A stretch of DNA of 64,000 bases from Manduca sexta. Lineage: Eukaryota; Arthropoda; Insecta; Lepidoptera; Sphingidae. This document shows, in pieces, positions 1-15,010 of this stretch (the first letter of the stretch is position 1; the number at the start of each line of letters is the position of its first letter). The notes beneath the pieces were generated by a model. The model did no database searches and was not told the DNA's origin. It saw nothing but the letters and a program-made list of their open reading frames with translations. Both the position numbers and the translations under genes were made by a program. The stretch is taken from contig NC_051124.1 in the NCBI RefSeq assembly GCF_014839805.1, positions 5,084,001 through 5,148,000 on the forward strand, given 5' to 3'.

Positions 1-631
1 CACCGATCCCCTTAGTCTTTTTACTCGATAATTTGAGTGAGATTTTCTCGCAATTTAAGATAAACAAAGAGAGCGCTTACCCTTAATTGGAAAGCAGAGC
101 GTTATTCAGGAAGGAACGTGACAAATAGACACCTCTTAACTTCTTTTCCACTTTCCCGCCGCTCAGGGCTATATTGGTTTTTTTCGTGTACACGCTAGCC
201 GAAAGCTTTTGTTTGTTTGAGGAATTTTTAATGAGGCTCCTTCTTCGGGAAACAAATCTACATTATTTACTTTTGCACGTGTCAATCAACGAGAGCTGTG
301 ATAAAATTACACAATATTATTAGGATTAACGGCGGCGTGAGCTCAGTTCTAGTTAACTCACGGCAAACTTATCCATAACGTTAATAACTTGCGGGCTCGT
401 TGTCGGGGAGATTTGTTCTGTAAGGTTTGCCGCAGCCAAATTCGATGTAGAATCGATGCTCCATTTTGCATTTATTGTTTTATCATTTTAATTTGAATGT
501 TTCCTAAACGTAAAATAATGACTTAGAAATATGAATGATTATTACAATCGGCGATCCGACATAACCAGTAAGAAATTAGGACCATTGACTTAACGTATGA
601 GGCACGGGGGTTCACACCGCCAAATTTCTTA

Positions 632-720
632 CTCTTAGCTGCGACTTCGAAGCCAGGACCTCAACGCGGTAGACGTAATTGTACCGCGTACACATTACAA
701 CTACGCCACCGAGACAGTCA
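632..720 (-). repeat. tRNA-derived SINE head fragment
   Basis: Read on the minus strand, the piece begins TCTCGGTGGCGTAGTTGTA, a pol III A-box-like start, and has the B-box-like GGCTTCGAAGTC at about 641-655. The same head occurs on the plus strand at 48846. The SINE body downstream is not preserved. An 11-bp inverted repeat (AGTAAGAAATT near 568 and AATTTCTTACT near 623-633) borders its left side. Confidence 0.7.
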
Positions 721-3700
721 AATATATGTCATAATTGTAACCTATAAACGTATCAATATATTCTTGACACGAGTTGATGGCTACACACGTAAATATCGAA
801 TTATTGACACGCACATCGACTGTTAACATCACTACGATGACACAATTGACGCGCGCCGACGTCGGTTAAGTTGATATTTTCTTACAAGTTAAACCCATCT
901 CCCCTGTCTCCCCCACCCGCTTCGTTAGCTCCCCTGCACTATTTGAATATGAGATGCGAGACAAGTTTACAGTTGGATGTTCCTTGTGCGATGTTTGCGA
1001 CCCCAAAGTTTAAGTTTCGTGGCATTCGTAGTTCATTTGTATCGATTGAAACATACAATTATAGTAATGCAAGTTCAGTTTATAGCATCAGTGCACGTTA
1101 CTGCGTGAGTAATTAAATAGAAAATTGCAGAATAAACTATATGCCAAAATCTTTCTGAATCTAATAGCTAAACATTGCATAGAAGTATTCTTATTTCTCA
1201 TATAGGAAACATAATATTATCTGTGACCTCACTAAATGATTCATTGTCAGGGGAAATAGCGGGTACATTACTGATCTAATTTATTATGCCGGCAGTTTTA
1301 CTAATGGCAGAAAAATCAACAGCAAAGCCATTTCCCGACGGTTTTCTGTTAAACAATAGCACTACTAATATAGAGTATTTTGCATGTACTACATACTTCA
1401 ATATGTACATGCAAATGCAGAACCTTACATAGTATTTAAATTTATTTTGACAATGATTAAGCCTAAAAATTACATTAATGTAGGCAAAGTTGCCAACATG
1501 TCGGTTACTATTATCTCATAGAATCACACCTATAGATGCAATGACATTTTACAAAAAACATTTAGTAAAGACGTTGATATTTTTATCTGATTTCGCAATG
1601 GTTTTCACAACAATTAGGTGAGTATAATATTTGTATTAGGAAATACATTTTTCCTTTTTCCTTAGTACTAGGAAATTTATTTCCGCATGCAATTATAAAA
1701 CCTGACCTGCCTCAAGTTGTATAACCCGGCACGTAGGTCAAAGACTTGTAAAGCGATCACTTACGATGAAGATCCACAAGTGCGTAAGCCGGCGATTAAA
1801 GCAAATTTAAAAGTGTACACCGCACTTGATTAAGGGTAATTTTACGATTCACTTCAATGATTAACGTGTTCATTGTGGACGATGCTTAATAGATTATGAA
1901 GCTAATACCCTAAAATCATATTTTAAACGTGTTCTATTGTTTTTTCTTTATATCGATTACAGTAAAGTTCTAGTGCAATCTAAATAATTTGTTTACTTCT
2001 AACTGGAATTGCATCCCTCGACGATCGCTAGGATCATGTCGGCATGCCTTATTCGATGCACATAGGTACACTGACATACCTACAAACGCGACTTATCGTA
2101 ATAAGCTGTCACTGCCGATATTTTATCATGTGCAATGGACGCTTACCAGTCGGAAACGAAATATGGTAGAAAATAGAGATGACAGATCCATACTCTATCT
2201 TACGCAATTTCTGCCAGCTTACCTTTACAAGCAAGTCAAATAAGTATTACAAGTAAATATAAAAGCGTAGACATGCCTTTATAAAAATCATTAAACTCTT
2301 CGCTACTCATCAACTCTAATTATAGTACTGATAATTGTTGCTAACATACATTGGCCATCACCTAACCGCCATTTTTAATAAATAATCTCATTTTTTCTAT
2401 TTAAAAATAGACCAATCAGAACATGTTTACAAATTTGACATGTTTGACATGTTTACAAATGAGTTATTTTGATTGGTTCATTCTCAGAATCGGATTGAAG
2501 ATTGAGATCGGGATCGTTTATTGAAAACCGCTGTTAGGGCCAAAATCTCATAAATACTTTCAAGACATGAACTACGACTATTTTTTTAAATATAATATTA
2601 GGTGACTAAGTACACATAAAATTTTATAACTACTCAATTATATCTTTATATTATTGTACTACAATATAACCCTTGCAATGGGTTATACACACAACACCAT
2701 AATTTATATGGCATTAGCCGCCACACATTCTTGTTTGTATACATAATTAGCGAAACAATGTCAGGTATGATAATAATTAGTGTTAACAGCCCAACGGCCG
2801 ATAATCTGTATGTAATGTATGCACAGCAGGCGGTCTAATCGGCCACTAATCGCCGATCGCATTCAGAATCACCACAAGTGTTAGACGTCGCGACACGGAC
2901 GCTATGGAGGGTTCACCGCGCAATTTATATCACACAGAGCTGGTATTTTTGAATACTCATTAAACAAAAGAAACAATATAACTTATACCACAGGCCAAGC
3001 TAATAAATATTGCTAATCAGTGTTATAACTAATTATTGTGTTGCCAATTTCTTCCTTGCCCAATTTTTTTAAATTTTACCCAAAACACTGTTTATACTAT
3101 CTAATTTAATCTTAGATTAAAAATGGTTATTGAAAAGGCAGTGATAGAAAATTTTCTGTAAATTATTTTAAGTAGTTTACCCGTATTTTTTATATTTTGT
3201 TATAGTAGATAAGATTTTGTTAAATGTACCATACTTTTAATACGCAAAAATGTTAACTATAAATGTAGGTTCCACTTACGTTCGACATAATATACATTTA
3301 AAACAAATTAAGTTGCTCCTTCGTTCCCATTTTATTTTTATTTATTTGGGATGACAAACAATAGTACATTATAAATTTGTTTGCTTATACTTATATGTTA
3401 ATATGGTTAAATTAATAATAATATCCACAAATTACAATTAGTGTTTACAGTAATGCCATGACTTATTAATAAAATAAGATTTTTATTTAAATATTTATGA
3501 CTACACAGCATATACAAATAATAAACAAAAATCGAATACTATCTAAACATTCCCAAAGTAGCCCCTCAAAACAGGAAAAGTAAATTTTTCATATCGTATA
3601 CAAAACAACATATATGTTTACGATAATGTAGACATGTACTCATAAAAAATCCCCCTCAGTCAGTGAGCACTCAAAAACAAAGCCCCGGGCGCGTTCGCGT

Positions 3701-4324
3701 CTGAATATTTCAACAGGTCTTCGCTTTGTCGGAATATTAAGTCAATGGGGGTAATTGATCTGTTAAGGCCCCACTGTACCAAATCTATTCCTTAAATCTT
3801 TAAACAGCTTAGATGATGTATAATGTATAGATAAAATCAAATCACAACGCGAAGGTATCTTCAATATCAATTTGATTTTAAGTTGCTTTTATCTTAACAT
3901 AATCATTATTTGTGAATAGATATATGTACTTAACGTATTGTTTTATCGTCTTATAACCTATCTTACTAAATATATTATTTCATTCTGGAGTATTTTAGGA
4001 TACGTGAAAAAAAATAATGACTACTTTTATAAATTAACAGGCAACTCTTATAAATAAAGAGGTGTACTATCCGTCAATTATAGAATATTTCATTTTCTAT
4101 TCCAGAAAAAATAGTAAGCATCACGAGAATAGAGCCGGAATCTGAACTTACTTAGTGTAACTACTAGTAGTTGCCTTCAGCTACATTTATAAAATGTTTA
4201 TAAGTTATAAAATAAAATTACAATTATGGTTTAAACATTACAATATTTAAAATCACCAGATACTACAGAATAAATACCCAAACAAAAGAAAACTATTAAA
4301 ACATTCTGGCTAATTAGAATGATA

Positions 4325-4400
4325 TAATGAAAAGTGGATGCCCTGGTTGCACGTCTGTCTACTCCTTTGGGAGAAAAAGGATGATTGTACCACTATTAGT
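4325..4400 (+). repeat. SINE 3' tail fragment
   Basis: The run GAAAAGTGGATGCCCTGGTT, followed by a TCTACTCCTTTGGG stretch, matches the 3' half of the SINE at 49038-49100 (GAAAAGTGGGTGCCCTAGTT followed by CATACCCCTTCGGGG). The head is missing. A second tail-like stretch (CTCTACCTACCCC) follows at about 4490-4530. Confidence 0.6.
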
Positions 4401-4534
4401 ATCTATTCATCAATTACATTCTCGTACCCGGTAAATAGGAAAAGGACCCTATTATATGGGACGTACCATTACTGATGCAATATTACACCTCTACCTACCC
4501 CTAAAAAGGGAAAAGGGTGATACTATACTAGTCA

Positions 4535-5281
<747 letters not shown>

Positions 5282-8200
5282 CGTCCGAGTCTTATTTCAC
5301 TTTCACAATAACTTATAACATTACTTAATCAAGTCAAAAATGTTCACAGTGTGTCACATAATCTTGTTGGCGAAAATTCGTTTTAGATTTGTTAAGAAGT
5401 TATATTTTCGTAAACTAAGTCCTTGTTTTATGTGACAAACCATTATGATGATATCTGAAACAAAACGTAATTCTTTAAGTATTCAAAACTAGCTATTTGC
5501 TAAAGTATAACGTTTCCTTGAATAAATCGAAAAAAAAACAGAAATAGTTTAATTTTATTGTTTCCCAAAGCGCAATTGACTATCGACAAAATGATCCACA
5601 ATAGTTGAGGCCAACCCTAGAAAAATAAAGATGAGTTTTGCACCCATAGTTCTATTAAATATTGACTCGACTTTGTACCTTAGGGATACTACATTTTTAT
5701 CATAATTGGGCCAAAATCTTTGAACTTTGAGCTTGCTTACTGACAATGTAGTGAAGGCATCAAAGTGTACGCGTAGAGCACGCACAATCGGAACGAGGGC
5801 GGACGGAAACGGGGTGCCAAATCAACTGTGTACGACAAAATATTCCAGTACGCAGTCAATATTGACTTTGCTATTCCATTATTGGATCTTGAATTAAATA
5901 TTTTGACTGTAATTGTTATTGCTGGAGATATGTTATTCATTTTAAATATGTTATTTGAACGAAATTTACGAACTTAGACGCATCGTTTTTTATTGGATAC
6001 GATCTTAACTAGATCTTAACTTAATTAGGCCGATAGATATGCTGTATCACTAACAGAGAAAATATAAAACAATTTGTTTTTTACCTCTATTACCCCTTTC
6101 TTATTTTTTAATTATGTTTTAGCAACACTTATATTCGCATTGACAAACAATGAATATGAATACTGTGAGAACACACAGTGCGCTCGAAAGCATAGTCTCA
6201 GGAAGTTCATAGTTTTATTTGTTTTTTTTTTTTTTTGTAAAATTGAATCTCAATATTATCCAATTACAGTGCCCCGATACTTACGTACTGCGAAGGCTGA
6301 CATGCCTATTAACTAAGTAACAGGCTTATTACCACAGCATCGCTCTGTACTTAGGTCAATAACATTCGTGAACATAAGTTTAAACTACACTTAATATACC
6401 ATGATAGTATTTTCCGTCTCTTAACTATTTCAAAATAGTTGCAGTTTCACAATCATTGTACATATCTGATATAATTTGTCCAATAAGTATCGGAATTTTG
6501 CAACAGACTATAATAAAAATGGCACGTCATACATTTGGTTGCTAAGCACGGTTGGTTAGCCGTCGCGTTTGCGAGCGTCCTTTGATCTCTGATACTACTC
6601 AATTTCTTAGAACGATTCTTGACATGGCTTGTATGTGACGACTTTCCCTGTTTAATCTCGGTCCAATTTATTAGTGTTATTATTATATTACTAGTTGTGC
6701 ACGCGGCTTCGTCCGCGTAGAAATCAGTGTGTCACAAATTTCTTCTCGCGTAAATCCCGACCCACGAGATTTTTTACAACCACGCGACCTCTTCAACATC
6801 AATCGTCATATTTCAGTAAATTTACATAAAACCGTAATGTACTAACCTAAACCTTCCTCAAGAATTGTACTATCTTTTAATAAAAATCGTACAAAAATCC
6901 GTTCAGTAGATGTTGAGAAAATCGATCACATATATACAGACAGCTTTTGAGGAGTTAGTTTTATAATATGTATAGATTATGACGTAAGTAAAATGTGCCA
7001 ACACTAAACACGTTTCAATTGATCTTAAATTATAATGACCCTATTTCAGGGAACAGGTATTAAGATAAAAATTAAATAGAAACGCGAAGATGGTGATTGG
7101 CTGCTGATAAATTATGTTAGCAAAAATAGAGTTAGCGTAATTAAGTTGGGTCCGTTTTATAGCCCTTATATCGCTATTTACAGAGTATGGGGTTGTGAAA
7201 CCAGTGCGGTCTGGAGTTCCAACGTCATGCCAGTCAATCAAATGTAAGTATTAAACTCTAAAAGTCCACCTAAGCTACCTAGGATAGGAATTTGTGCCCA
7301 ATGTGGCTCGACTACCACACCGTAAATGCACAAGTTCATGCTCGTTTACCTTCCCATACATAGCAACGTAAACTTACGGTACAATAATTGAAATGCAAGT
7401 TTTAATTAGACTTGTAACCAACCTTGCCACATTAAGGCCTTAATCCACCTATAGAGTTAACATCCCATAAATAATTATGACTTGTTTTTATCTACACTTC
7501 GGAATATCTTGCCGGTATCGGTCCCCGGGTCCCTAAGGCGTACAAATACCCCGTTATACGTTCGCGAAACGCGATATGTCGATTGGGATGTAAAACTTAA
7601 TTCCGACAAGGGTTGCTCCCCGACAACATGTCTTTTACTGCCTTTCGCTTTGTTTGCTTTGATTTCACTCGTAAAGGCCTTGTTGATAGCAAACGCGTAT
7701 ATTTTTAATATCCGCGAAATGGTTTGAGAAATTAAAAAGTCTTGTTGCTATAGAATATAAAATATATGGAATCTGGGAATGAAATTAGAGATAGGACGAT
7801 ATTGTATATGCGCAAGTAATGTCAGTCATTTATCATTAATAATGAAATTTATAACAATATTGTAACAAGCTGTGGAGCGTTATATATCAATAACGAAAGG
7901 ATAACCTTTTTATATCCCCAAATGTAGAGTGCGCATAACTATTTTATTATCAAATAAACACCCTTTATTAAAATCGTATGTACAGTGAGAATTGTAATAC
8001 TATTAACTGAAAAATTATCTAAAGGTCAGTCACATTAAAACAAAACCATTAACCGTCGTTAAAAACACTCGTCCAGCCGAGATTCCGTGGATTTACCCCA
8101 TGAATAGGATAGCAATAAAATCTTAGCGTAAAAACATGCATAAAGGGCCAAAGGTCGTAAATAATAAAGCATGTGCCGCGTAGGGGTACCGTACCCTGCA

Positions 8201-8604
8201 AGTGGGTAGCGTTACCCCACACTGCCACAAAGGAACCCGAACGGGGTAAAGATACATTACACCGACCGTTTCTGTTTCAATGCTCCCTGTTAACATTCGG
8301 GTAATGTTTTTGAAAAAAGAAACCCTCACGGTCTGCAGGTTTTGAAAAAACTTTTGTTTTGAAGTGAGCTTGACAATTTTGATATGTGAATGTTAAATGT
8401 GTTCGTGCCTCTTAAATTTCTTAATGTGTAGTCAAATATATTTTAATGGTTTTATTTAAGAATAGTTCCAAGGTTTTAATTAAAATATCATTGAGAATTT
8501 TTAGAGTTAGCTTATTGAGTTTTTAGTCATGAATGTCTTATGACCTCTTTGCTCAACAAACTTGGAATATGAAGCGTGAGGTTTTGAATTCATTTCTGAT
8601 CTTT

Positions 8605-8606
<2 letters not shown>
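5282..8606. other. Intergenic, upstream of the runt gene
   Basis: This is AT-rich DNA immediately 5' of the minus-strand runt gene, so it should hold that gene's 5' UTR and promoter, although no convincing TATA box or initiator was picked out. Open frames at 5555-5940, 6074-6316, 7041-7241, 7482-7727 and 8123-8329 show no protein-family likeness. One dispersed repeat lies at 6690-6982. Confidence 0.5.
6690..6982 (+). repeat. Dispersed lepidopteran repeat, probable LINE 3' end
   Basis: It starts ACTAGTTGTGCACGCGGCTT and contains a small GC hairpin (CGCGG-CTTCGT-CCGCG at about 6702-6717). It continues through AAAATCCGTTCAGTAGATGTTG and ends GTTTTATAATATGTATAGAT. This arrangement (a processing-site hairpin, a CCGTTCAGTAG block and an ATAATATGTATAGAT end) is common in moth and butterfly introns and is usually annotated as the 3' end of a LINE or a derived SINE. 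The exact family is not known to me. Confidence 0.55.

Positions 8607-8698
<92 letters not shown>
8607..8698. repeat. (TA)n microsatellite
   Basis: About 45 uninterrupted TA/AT dinucleotides, flanked by AT-rich unique sequence. It accounts for a spurious open frame rich in Tyr-Ile repeats. Length is likely variable between individuals and error-prone in assembly. Confidence 0.97.
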
Positions 8699-8701
<3 letters not shown>

Positions 8702-11700
8702 TTCCGATTTATAGAACACTCCTTAATTGAAGTAAGGGTATAGGTACTAATTGTACATACAGCTTCAAAGATGTGAACTTTTCTTTTACGTTGTTATTTT
8801 CTGAAGCTCTGTAATATAAAACCTTAAATAAAGTATATCTAAAACATTTCTCAACAATACAACACATATTAGTGAACAATTGTCACATATCGAGAATTCC
8901 CAAACGTTTTCCGCACGCTTACACGAAACACTTACAAATCGTAATTTCCAACACGAATTTCAGGAATCTCGTAATAGGACACATCTGTGTGAATAATAAA
9001 ACGCCCTCACTAACATGTATTATCGGCCCAATTTTAAAGAGATGAAGGGAATCAATAGAAGTCCGAGGGACATTCCTGAGGGCGGTCCCTAGAGACGGAG
9101 ACACGGACATGGATAATGATCGTCCTACCAGCGACGGTTACAAATGGGTTAGCAAATGTAATATCCGACGGCGTCCAGCCCCAGGCTTGGATATTCAAAT
9201 GGACGCGCTGAGGAACGACATTTGGACGCTTCCTGATTGTAACGCGTTATGAATATGTTTAATGATGATCAAGAAAATTCAGTCTTCATGCACTTTATGA
9301 CGTCTTTAGTCCTTTATTCGGTGTTTTAAATACTATATTTAATAATCAGGAAATAAAACAAGTTCTACTAATAATTGCATGATCTTTCAGAATAAGAACA
9401 AAATAATTCTCAAGCAATTATATATATCATACTACATGCACAAAACTGCAATGCGTCCCAAAGATTTTGTATTCTTATCTCACCAAATATTGCGTAATAC
9501 CCTGGACTGATATTGCTAACAATAAACAACAGCGGGCACAATCAAGCAGTTAAATAAGAATCGCGTGGAATGCGCGGAGCGGCGGGGCGTCGATGTCGTT
9601 TATTACAACCGCCGACCCTGAGGGTGTCACACGATGCCAAGTGCAAAGCCGAGGCGGTATTGTTTATACTGGGGCTACATTCATGTCAACGCTCATTATT
9701 GCAATAAGGCGTGTATATACAAGTTTGATCCACGGTAACTAATAGTAACAGGTCGGTCTGGAAATCTTTAGGATAGACCTATTTTCAGTAGTTGACTATT
9801 TGCGGGTGTTGATGACATTAAAAACTGTTTATGGACCTTCTAAAAATCTTTGTTTTGTTGCCTCTCTCTAAAGCAACGCATCGATGATTTCTCTTGTAGT
9901 GTGGTTGTAACGGGTGGCGATAACTACTAAGCATCAGACGTCTCAAGGGTCCGCCAGCACCCACTACTATTAAAAAAACTTACTTAGGAGTTGTGGAGAC
10001 CACTAGCGTTTCGTCAAATAATTGTATAAGCCTACCAAATACAAAAGTGAGACTCGTAATCTATGCTCCGAAATAAATTGTATAAAACGAGTGCAGTCTA
10101 CATTATTTGCTTAATACAATAACCGACAAATAAAATTTACTTGAAAAGTCTAAAACTAGCCCTTAATAATCCGTACCTATAAATCGTCTAGATTAATCCC
10201 TAATCAATGATATTAGGTGATAGGTAATTAGTGAGGTAGGCGTATGGCTTTGTTGTAAAAGAAATACAAAAATTGGTTTCCAGGATCGATTGCTACATTA
10301 TAAATGTTTGTGCAATTATCTGATGATGAATCTCAGAAAGAATGTTGTAACCTCTTGACACTCATATATTACATGAATATTTTTAAAGAGCTAGAACATT
10401 AAGTGTGTATATTGGATTGTGATTTCGAATTAATTTCCATTCTCAATAAGATCATAGATATTTATTATAAATCAAACCAGCTGTGAATCGAAGCACTACT
10501 GCTGCGGATTAACTGCCACTTCAAACAAACTAACAAACTATAAAATGTTACATATAATTGATTACTACAAATATTTTGTCACTAAATGTTATTAAGGAAT
10601 TGATATTTTTATTTTATTCATATTTTACTTAGATTAGTTTAATGAATTATTTCGGTAAGAAATAAATTACTCGATGAAAATTCTAACTGTTCTTATCGCT
10701 GCTTGTGGTTACTCTACATTGAATAATATATTTTCATTATGAATCCGTAACACGCACTCCACTGTTTAAATAATTAATGATGGTTATATCTCAGAACTGA
10801 CGAAAGTTTACATCAGTAATCCATGATATACTTGAATATACTTTTGAATTTTCACATACACGAATATACGATTGAAGATGTCTGTAGTTCGTTTTCGCTA
10901 CCTCTGCACCACATTTTCCATTTTTGTTATCTGTGTGTATCTGTTTCACTTTGAAGGATATTGTCGCGCGTGTAACTACTAGACATCAGGATTATTGGCT
11001 GCTCCTCTCGTCATTCAGTTATATAAAAAGGTATTCTTCGACATTCATCATAAAGGTATACAGAGTCATTTTTGTTTCACAATTGCGTTACTAAATTAAA
11101 CTGAATATATATGTTTATCTTTGCTAACATTGTGCCAGAAATCATCTATGAATAGCAAATATTTTTGCCAACAATATTTCTATGCTACGATCATTTTTAC
11201 TTTAGTGTGTATGTAAGTTTGATACCGCTCCGACAAATTGTTTCTGTAAAGGCTTTAAAGTATGTAAAATTAAAATTACTTTTTATTAACATTTATTTTA
11301 TTCGAAACTTTTTTTTTCACATTTAGGTTAGAATAACTTATGGTAAAGAGTTGTTTTTAAAAAGATAAGCATATGGTTTCGTTTATGAACACAATGTCAA
11401 AATGCCCCTGTATATATTTGTATGGACAACGACCACCATACACAAAATGAACAACTTGCCGTAGTGGCTCACGTGTACCGCGTTCTGGGATCAGTTTGTG
11501 TATGTTCGGTTTCAAACAGACCTACAAAATTGTGTCGATGGGCCAGTAATAATCATTTCTAGTCAGTCGGTCAGATACAGAAAGGTTTTTTTCCTTGCCT
11601 GTTAAAAAAATATCCACAGGTTTTTTTTTTAATATAGTTTCGAATAGCGCATACATCCACGGATTTAAAATATTAGCATATCACAGTCTATTCTTAAGTT

Positions 11701-14469
11701 CCCCAGATAGGAATGTAGAATCTCATAGTTCTCCGTTCGCATTTATTATTTATGTCTCATACCAATAGAAGCCACAAATATAGGCAACGTGTACGACGAA
11801 AACTCTGCCATTTGATAGCGTAATCTGAATCTTTTATCCTATAAATACTTTGACAATTTCGTAAAATATTCATATTCAAATAAGGGAAAAATAAGAATTA
11901 ATTTTCTAATAATATATTGTTACATATCTAGATATACATAAAATAAACAAACGAAATGGTGTAAAATTCAATTACATTCCCAGTTTTTTTTGTAATTAAT
12001 ATCGAAAGAAACAATTCTGCAGATAATTAAGGGAACATAACATTTGCTTCTAAAACATGCAAATAACTGACTATCAACTAAAGATATTCTATTAAATATA
12101 TTCTATCTACGCTGCCTGTCAGCAATTAACGTCTAGAACATATTATAAAAAAATATATAATATAAAAAAATTATAGGTTAAAATCTCTTTTTTTTTAATC
12201 CCTACCGTGGCTCTCGTATCAGTTTTGTGCCACCTATATATAGTACGTGCACATTCCCTATATTAATTAACGTTTCTAGGAATGTCTCGGATATTTAATA
12301 TACTTACTATAATTGGTTGATAGAATTCACTAAATGATATTCGCCTCGGTAATCACAAATTATTTTGTAGATTATAGCAATCTGGATGCTATTGCTAACT
12401 ATAGAACTTGAATCTTACATCTAATCTGACTTATTATAAATCTATAATTATTATAAGTAAACATTTTTGGATGTTTGTTAGCGCAGAAACCTTTGAACGG
12501 GTTTAAATGAAATGTGGCACATGTTTAGACCATGCCCTGGATTAAGACATAGTCTAGTTTGCTGTATATAAAATAATTTCGATATTTTTTTTTTGTAATA
12601 GATATCGCAGACGCCTTACAAACGGCATCATGGGTCGCTACAAGAGTTTTAAAGATATTTGTAGTGGGAAAGGCTTTTCAAAAGAGTGAAGCTGTGAGCA
12701 ACACCTAAAATTATATATGCTAAGTAGCATATAGTCAGTAGTAGTGTTAAACATAAAATATTAAATTAGGGCGCGATCCTCTTGATGAAATAAAGTCAGA
12801 TATTAAACAAAGATATAAAATTCTAAGGTGCTTTTAAAAACATCGTCGGTTGATAACTATCTAAGCATGTATTGTATCTTTTATACAATGTAGAACTGAC
12901 TCTATAACTAAGATAAGCTTGAACATCGATCGCTGCTCACCCTGATAAAAGTAAAGGGGTTCATTGGCATTTATAATCTCTCGCCCCTTTAGCAGTCATA
13001 TTATTTGCATTAGCAAGAGTTATTAGCAATGCGATTATGTCATAATAATGAATTAGAAAAACAGTAGTAAAAATTAATATTGAATTAATTTTTATATTCT
13101 CAGCAGACGTGGCTGTAACAAAGTTACTTTTAAAAACACATGTCCTATCAGATCGTATAAAATACGTTCTTGAAGAATTATTAGGAGTGAAAGCTATCGC
13201 TTTGGAAGATAAATTTCATATGTATATACTATCTCACTTACAACTATTATTTTTTTTTGTGGGAGAAAATAATTCTACCTGCCGTGTGTGACGGAAATTT
13301 TTTTATTTCCTTGTCCTATTTTTTATGATGTTATTTTACCGAAATATTTGACCACAAAAGTAATGTTTCCAAACTGAAAAAATTACATTTCGCTAACTTT
13401 AAATGCGATCTAATAAAGTTAAATAAATAAAATCAAATAGCCAAGGGAATTATGATAGTTATACAACTCTTTGGTTTTTTTTTTTGTTTTAGATCAACGC
13501 CCCACAATATTATGACTAAAATATTTCGATACGATCTTTAAAAAATATGTTTTTTTTTTTAAGTACAAGAAATCTTTAAAAAGAAATTCCTCGAAAGATA
13601 ACAACAAATTTTAGAGACAAACATAAAATAATATTTATATGGATTTAAATAAGATTTTTTTCTACAATTGCTATGCTGTAAATATTCCATAGTACAGCTT
13701 ATAGTCGAACGTATATTTATAAAATAAGTGATAGATTATTTATATCAATACTGAACAATTTATTTATGACATTTACTATTAAAAAAACGCGAAAAAAATT
13801 ACGCAACTACAGTTTTTTTATTATGTCATAAGATATTAACTAATAATGCAAACAGTTTTGTTTATTTTTTAAATCCACGCGAAGCAAAAGTCACAAAAAC
13901 ATTCTTCCTAATTGCGGCACTTTAACGTTACGTTAACCCTGTAGTAGGCACGTATAAAATTACAGATACCAAGTTGAGTGTGGGTTACATTATAATGGGT
14001 GTTCACGCGTACTTTTTAACAAGTTTCCGCCAGGTATCCCGGGGAGATAATTGCATTACTGTGTTTCTGATGGGATAGAGATGTGTACGATGTACATGTG
14101 TGGATTTTAGTGTATTTTTTTTATTTTAGAGTTGTTATTTTAATGTTGTTTAATACTAACTAAAGCTTGAGGAATGTAATGTATACAATGTATAATATTA
14201 AGTGTTGTTTGTTTAACCGTTTTTTCTTGATTGAATAGGTACTTTTAAAAATGTATGATATTTCTATTATAATAAAAACCAACCCTTAAAGGCAAAGTAC
14301 AAAATAATTTACTTAGTAGTTTACTACTTAGTATATTTATATGAGAACCTTAAGGCCTACAAAATTGAAGTAAACATTACAAGCCTGCTTTCACAGACTA
14401 TTTATCACAACAAAACTTTACAACAAATAAAATAATAACATCGATATATCACGAGTTGAACATAAACAA
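8699..14469. other. Gene-poor AT-rich intergenic DNA
   Basis: No gene was recognised. Open frames here are short; the longest named ones (8919-9110 minus, 13109-13291 plus) have no family likeness, although the latter follows a splice-acceptor-like TATTCTCAG. GC-richer islands near 9000-9240 and 9560-9660 may be regulatory. A dispersed repeat sits at 12465-12700. Confidence 0.5.
12465..12700 (+). repeat. Dispersed lepidopteran repeat fragment
   Basis: The run GATGTTTGTTAGCGCAGAAA, then AACGGGTTTAAATGAAATGTGGCAC, then CCTGGATTAAGACATAG, is a degenerate copy of a repeat common in Lepidoptera that typically reads 'accgatttggatgaaatttggcac'. A related copy lies at 36575-36905. It carries no coding potential; whether it belongs to a LINE or a rolling-circle element is not decided here. 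Confidence 0.5.
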
Positions 14470-15010
14470 AACTTTAATTAATCCAATCAGACTGACGGCC
14501 GTGTGAGGCGCAACCGTGTGTTATCACTACGTGTTATCTGGCAAGTTTAATCGCGCGCCGTAGTGTGCTCCCAGGCTAATGAGCCTGCGGTTTTCGCGAA
14601 AACAACAAGTGAGCGCGCCCGCCCGCCCTACGCCTCCACTAACTTCACTCCAACTTTACTAATTAATTTCCAACGTAACACCGGCTCATGTTAAAAACTA
14701 GTACTAAACCTTTGCATTAAAAAAATAAAACGTCGTACCATAAAAAGTCTTAAAACACACACAAAAGCACAAAGTCGGCACAGAATAAAAAAAGTTTCGC
14801 CGTACAACCGCGGAAAGGCGCGCGCGTTCGCCACCGAAACGTGGTCGACATTAAAACCTTAGCGGGAAAGAAACGGTCCCCTTATTACGTCTCGAAAGAA
14901 ATTCTCTCGCACACAAGGGTACGGCGAAAGAAGTCCACGCAGACAGGCGCGCTGCAACGCGACGGGGGGACGCGTCCCTGTGTGCGTGTCCTACAAATAA
15001 GTATTAAAAG
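14470..15010. promoter_or_regulatory. CpG-rich block with Runx-type site and palindrome (candidate enhancer or promoter)
   Basis: This block is far richer in CpG than its surroundings, with many GCGC, CGCG and CGCCCG runs. At 14586-14592 it has TGCGGTT, a full Runx consensus, running into the perfect 14-bp palindrome GTTTTCGCGAAAAC at 14590-14603. There is no open frame with family likeness. It lies about 9 kb upstream of the runt start. A regulatory role is inferred from base composition and motifs only. Confidence 0.4.

Noticed and set aside
5555..5940. Two minus-strand frames just upstream of runt
   Set aside because: They overlap in different frames with no family likeness, and probably fall in promoter or repeat sequence.
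8533..8730. Frame with a long Tyr-Ile repeat
   Set aside because: Translation of the (TA)n microsatellite.
13109..13291. 60-codon frame after a splice-acceptor-like TATTCTCAG
   Set aside because: It could be an exon by signal, but there is no recognisable homology, no partner exon and AT-rich surroundings.
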